Source: a virus | DNA: 29,257 bases | Virus record (IMG/VR): IMGVR_UViG_3300046790_000057 | Span: 1-29,257 of that record | Strand: one strand, 5' to 3' | In this document: in pieces, positions 27,393 to 29,257 of the stretch | How the letters are laid out: every line of letters starts with the position of its first letter | Position numbering within the stretch: position 1 is the first letter of the stretch | Made by a program: the position numbers and the translations under genes | The notes under the pieces: model-generated | What the model was told of the DNA's origin: nothing | What the model saw: the letters and a program-made list of their open reading frames with translations, nothing else | Databases searched by the model: none

Positions 27393-29020
27393 ATCGGGCC
27401 CCCGCCCTTGAGCATGTATTCGATATTCGCAATGGTGGTCGGGGTCTGCGTGGCGATGTAGATCGACGGCGCGAGCGAATAGCCGAGCCCCTCAATCGAG
27501 CGCCATTCACCGAACGCGCCGCGCGCGCCAACCCAGAAAGCCGCATCCCAGAATGAGGCATCCCACAAAGAGCCGATGAACGTCCCCGGGGTCGGCGCGC
27601 TGTCGGGCGCCTGCAAAGCAAAGTCCACGTTCATCGAAATGACATAGCCCGGGTCCGCGTTGCTCAAGAAATTCACCCGGCACATCAGCGCCTGTTTGAG
27701 CGTGGTCGGGTTGCCGAAGTAGGAGAAAGCGGGCGTGAGGCGCGCGCGAATCTCATGGGCCCCGGTGCCGTTGAGGAGCATTCCGTCATTCGGGCCATCG
27801 AGCACACGCAATACGCGCCCGTCACTCGTGCCCGCGTAAATCTCGTTGAGCCGTTTGCCGAACGTGGTTGCGGGCACGTCGAGGAGCCGGGACCATGCGA
27901 GGTTGTGCTCCTGAAAAACGTATTGGATGAACTCACCGCTCACCGTCTGCGGGCGCGCGATGTGAATCAACGCCTTGACGGGGATGTGCATCAACTCCCA
28001 CCCGACGAGGCTGGCGGTGACGCTGAAATCGCGATTGAGCACGTCCTGCAGCTTCTGCAGTTGCTGGAAATACTCGGTGCCGCTCGTGAGGAGCGAGTCA
28101 ATGCCGCCCTGCACGATTTGCGTGACGGGGATCACCCCGAACACCGTAAGCACAAACACGTTCCCGCCCGACTCGGTGAAGCAGCGCCGGCCCACCGGGG
28201 GCTGGCCGATGTACCACGTGCCCACGTTCTCGAACTCGGCACTCGTCGGGTCGATGCCCTGATAAATGAGCAAGTCGCCCGAGCTGCCGAGCACCACAAG
28301 CCTATCGTCTGTGCCCTCGCCCGCGTCCTGCGTCCAGTTCGCGAGGGCGAGCAGCATGCCGCCGTGACGCATCAACGGGCCAAAGTCGAACTTCACCGCA
28401 GCGCCGCCAACTTGGCCGACGGGGAGAATCCATGCGGCCGCCTTGCCGCGCTCGACGAACATCAAGCGCTTTTTGAAGGCGCAAACCTGCACGAACTTCG
28501 AGGGGTCAACGCCGGTGATGAAGCCGGGGCCGGGGCCGCCGATGCTGCTCATCTTCATCCAGCTAACGCCGTTGTATAGAAAACCGCCGTCCACCTCGCT
28601 GCACGCAATGAGGTACTGCCCCGCGTCAGTTGTGAACTGCACGCACGACATGCGGCCGGCGAAGATGGCATTGCTCAGGGCAATCTCGGGCGCTACAGCG
28701 TTGAAATCACCCCCGCCCTCAATGTCGAAGATGCCCGCATCCGTCACCGCGAAGAGCTGCGAGAGCGCGAGCGGCGATGTCGTCGAGAGCAGCGGCGAGC
28801 CCTCGTAACTCATCACGGTTCGCAGCGCGCCGCCGAGGTTCGTTGCGTATTCGCGCCACCCCTCGCGCACCGCCACGCCCAAATCAGTGGAGATGAAGTT
28901 ATCCATCTCAATGGCATCCGTCTCGGGCATCGCGGCAATCGCGCCCGTGGTGTTCAGCCCATGCACCGGTGGCACATTGGTTTGCAACACGTGCAGGAGT
29001 CGCTGCGGCGCGAGCATCAT
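27389..29020 (-). CDS. Putative packaged-DNA stabilisation / tail hub protein, 543 aa
   Basis: This is a large, beta-rich late protein that has the pattern of podophage gp10-like or tail hub proteins. It has LAVREGWREYATNLGG-type text near residues 50-65, repeated beta-propeller-like segments (LSQLFAVTDAGIFDIEGGG, RLMFVERGKAAAWILPVG, DRLVVLGSSGDLLIYQG), and a C-terminal W-rich part (GSLWDASFWDAAFWVGARG). The start MMLAPQRLL at 29020 overlaps the upstream stop, and longer in-frame starts would run into that gene. The role is by pattern and position. Confidence 0.6.
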   Translation of the reverse strand: MMLAPQRLLHVLQTNVPPVHGLNTTGAIAAMPETDAIEMDNFISTDLGVAVREGWREYATNLGGALRTVMSYEGSPLLSTTSPLALSQLFAVTDAGIFDIEGGGDFNAVAPEIALSNAIFAGRMSCVQFTTDAGQYLIACSEVDGGFLYNGVSWMKMSSIGGPGPGFITGVDPSKFVQVCAFKKRLMFVERGKAAAWILPVGQVGGAAVKFDFGPLMRHGGMLLALANWTQDAGEGTDDRLVVLGSSGDLLIYQGIDPTSAEFENVGTWYIGQPPVGRRCFTESGGNVFVLTVFGVIPVTQIVQGGIDSLLTSGTEYFQQLQKLQDVLNRDFSVTASLVGWELMHIPVKALIHIARPQTVSGEFIQYVFQEHNLAWSRLLDVPATTFGKRLNEIYAGTSDGRVLRVLDGPNDGMLLNGTGAHEIRARLTPAFSYFGNPTTLKQALMCRVNFLSNADPGYVISMNVDFALQAPDSAPTPGTFIGSLWDASFWDAAFWVGARGAFGEWRSIEGLGYSLAPSIYIATQTPTTIANIEYMLKGGGPM

Positions 29021-29241
29021 CAAACCCCGTAGCCGGTGTCCGGCACGTTGAATTGCGTTGTGAGCAGCGGATACGTGTCGGCGATGACGGTCTGCAGCAC
29101 CGGCGCATCCGAGTCGGCGCAAATCGCCGCTTCGAGCATCTTTTGATACACCGTTGCAATCGAGGTGGTATCGAATCCCTTCGCGGTCATAAAGGCGAGC
29201 TGTACCGCCGTGACCATCAATTCGGGATCAAAGAGCACCAT
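29020..29241 (-). CDS. Hypothetical protein, 73 aa
   Basis: This is a small helical protein (MVTAVQLAFMTAKGFDTTSIATVYQKMLEAAICAD) with GAGGA/GGAG upstream of its ATG at 29241. It overlaps the stabilisation-type gene by one base and lies at the right edge, so its upstream partner is unseen. No family recognised. Confidence 0.55.
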   Translation of the reverse strand: MVLFDPELMVTAVQLAFMTAKGFDTTSIATVYQKMLEAAICADSDAPVLQTVIADTYPLLTTQFNVPDTGYGV

Positions 29242-29257
29242 GTCTCCATCCTCGGTC

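Overview
The window looks like most of the genome of a temperate, short-tailed (podovirus-like) dsDNA phage of a GC-rich proteobacterium, probably a betaproteobacterium of the Burkholderiales. The host and podovirus assignments are inference. They rest on the GC-rich composition, the BPP-1/BcepC6B-like set of late genes (internal virion-type proteins, a PAPS-reductase-like gene, a GNAT gene, a stabilisation-type protein, a tail fibre), the absence of a tape-measure gene, and a P4-type integrase. No host housekeeping gene, rRNA, tRNA or CRISPR array was seen. The integrase sits in the interior, with phage genes on both sides and the terminase at the left edge. This suggests a non-integrated, circularly permuted or virion-form genome rather than a prophage cut at its attachment sites. 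The missing portal and capsid genes would join the left edge (terminase) to the right edge (structural genes).

Layout. (1) 1-6639, minus strand, read leftwards: a Cro-like regulator, two replication-type genes (one carrying candidate origin iterons), a string of small overlapping genes (membrane proteins, a RusA-like nuclease, zinc-ribbon proteins, a PPC-motif protein), a Q-like putative antiterminator, a strong terminator, then the terminase small- and large-subunit genes. (2) 6640-6895: divergent control region with two copies of a 16-bp operator palindrome. (3) 6896-14045, plus strand: small hypotheticals, DUF2303, a PDDEXK exonuclease and a Bet annealing protein (a Red/RecET-type recombination module), an unusual 551-residue repeat protein, and an excisionase/AlpA-like winged-helix protein. 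(4) 14050-16189, minus strand: a SAM methyltransferase and the tyrosine integrase, separated by a terminator. (5) 16190-17208: a control region with three more copies of the same operator, then a small plus-strand operon (possibly leaderless) encoding a small protein, an Xre-like helix-turn-helix protein and a one-span membrane protein, closed by a terminator. (6) 17258-29241, minus strand: the late virion operon, read leftwards from a 73-residue protein through stabilisation-type, GNAT, internal virion-type, PAPS-reductase-like and tail-fibre genes to a small lipoprotein and a membrane-anchored beta-helix protein.

How it fits together. The shared operator GACAAC-N4-GTTGTC in two clusters about 9.5 kb apart suggests one repressor controls both the early divergent promoters and the integrase/HTH locus. 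No LexA-type CI repressor is visible, so the repressor is probably one of the two small HTH proteins. Most late and early genes are tightly packed, with 1-8 bp start/stop overlaps that point to translational coupling. No endolysin or canonical holin was recognised, so lysis genes may lie in the part of the genome outside this window.
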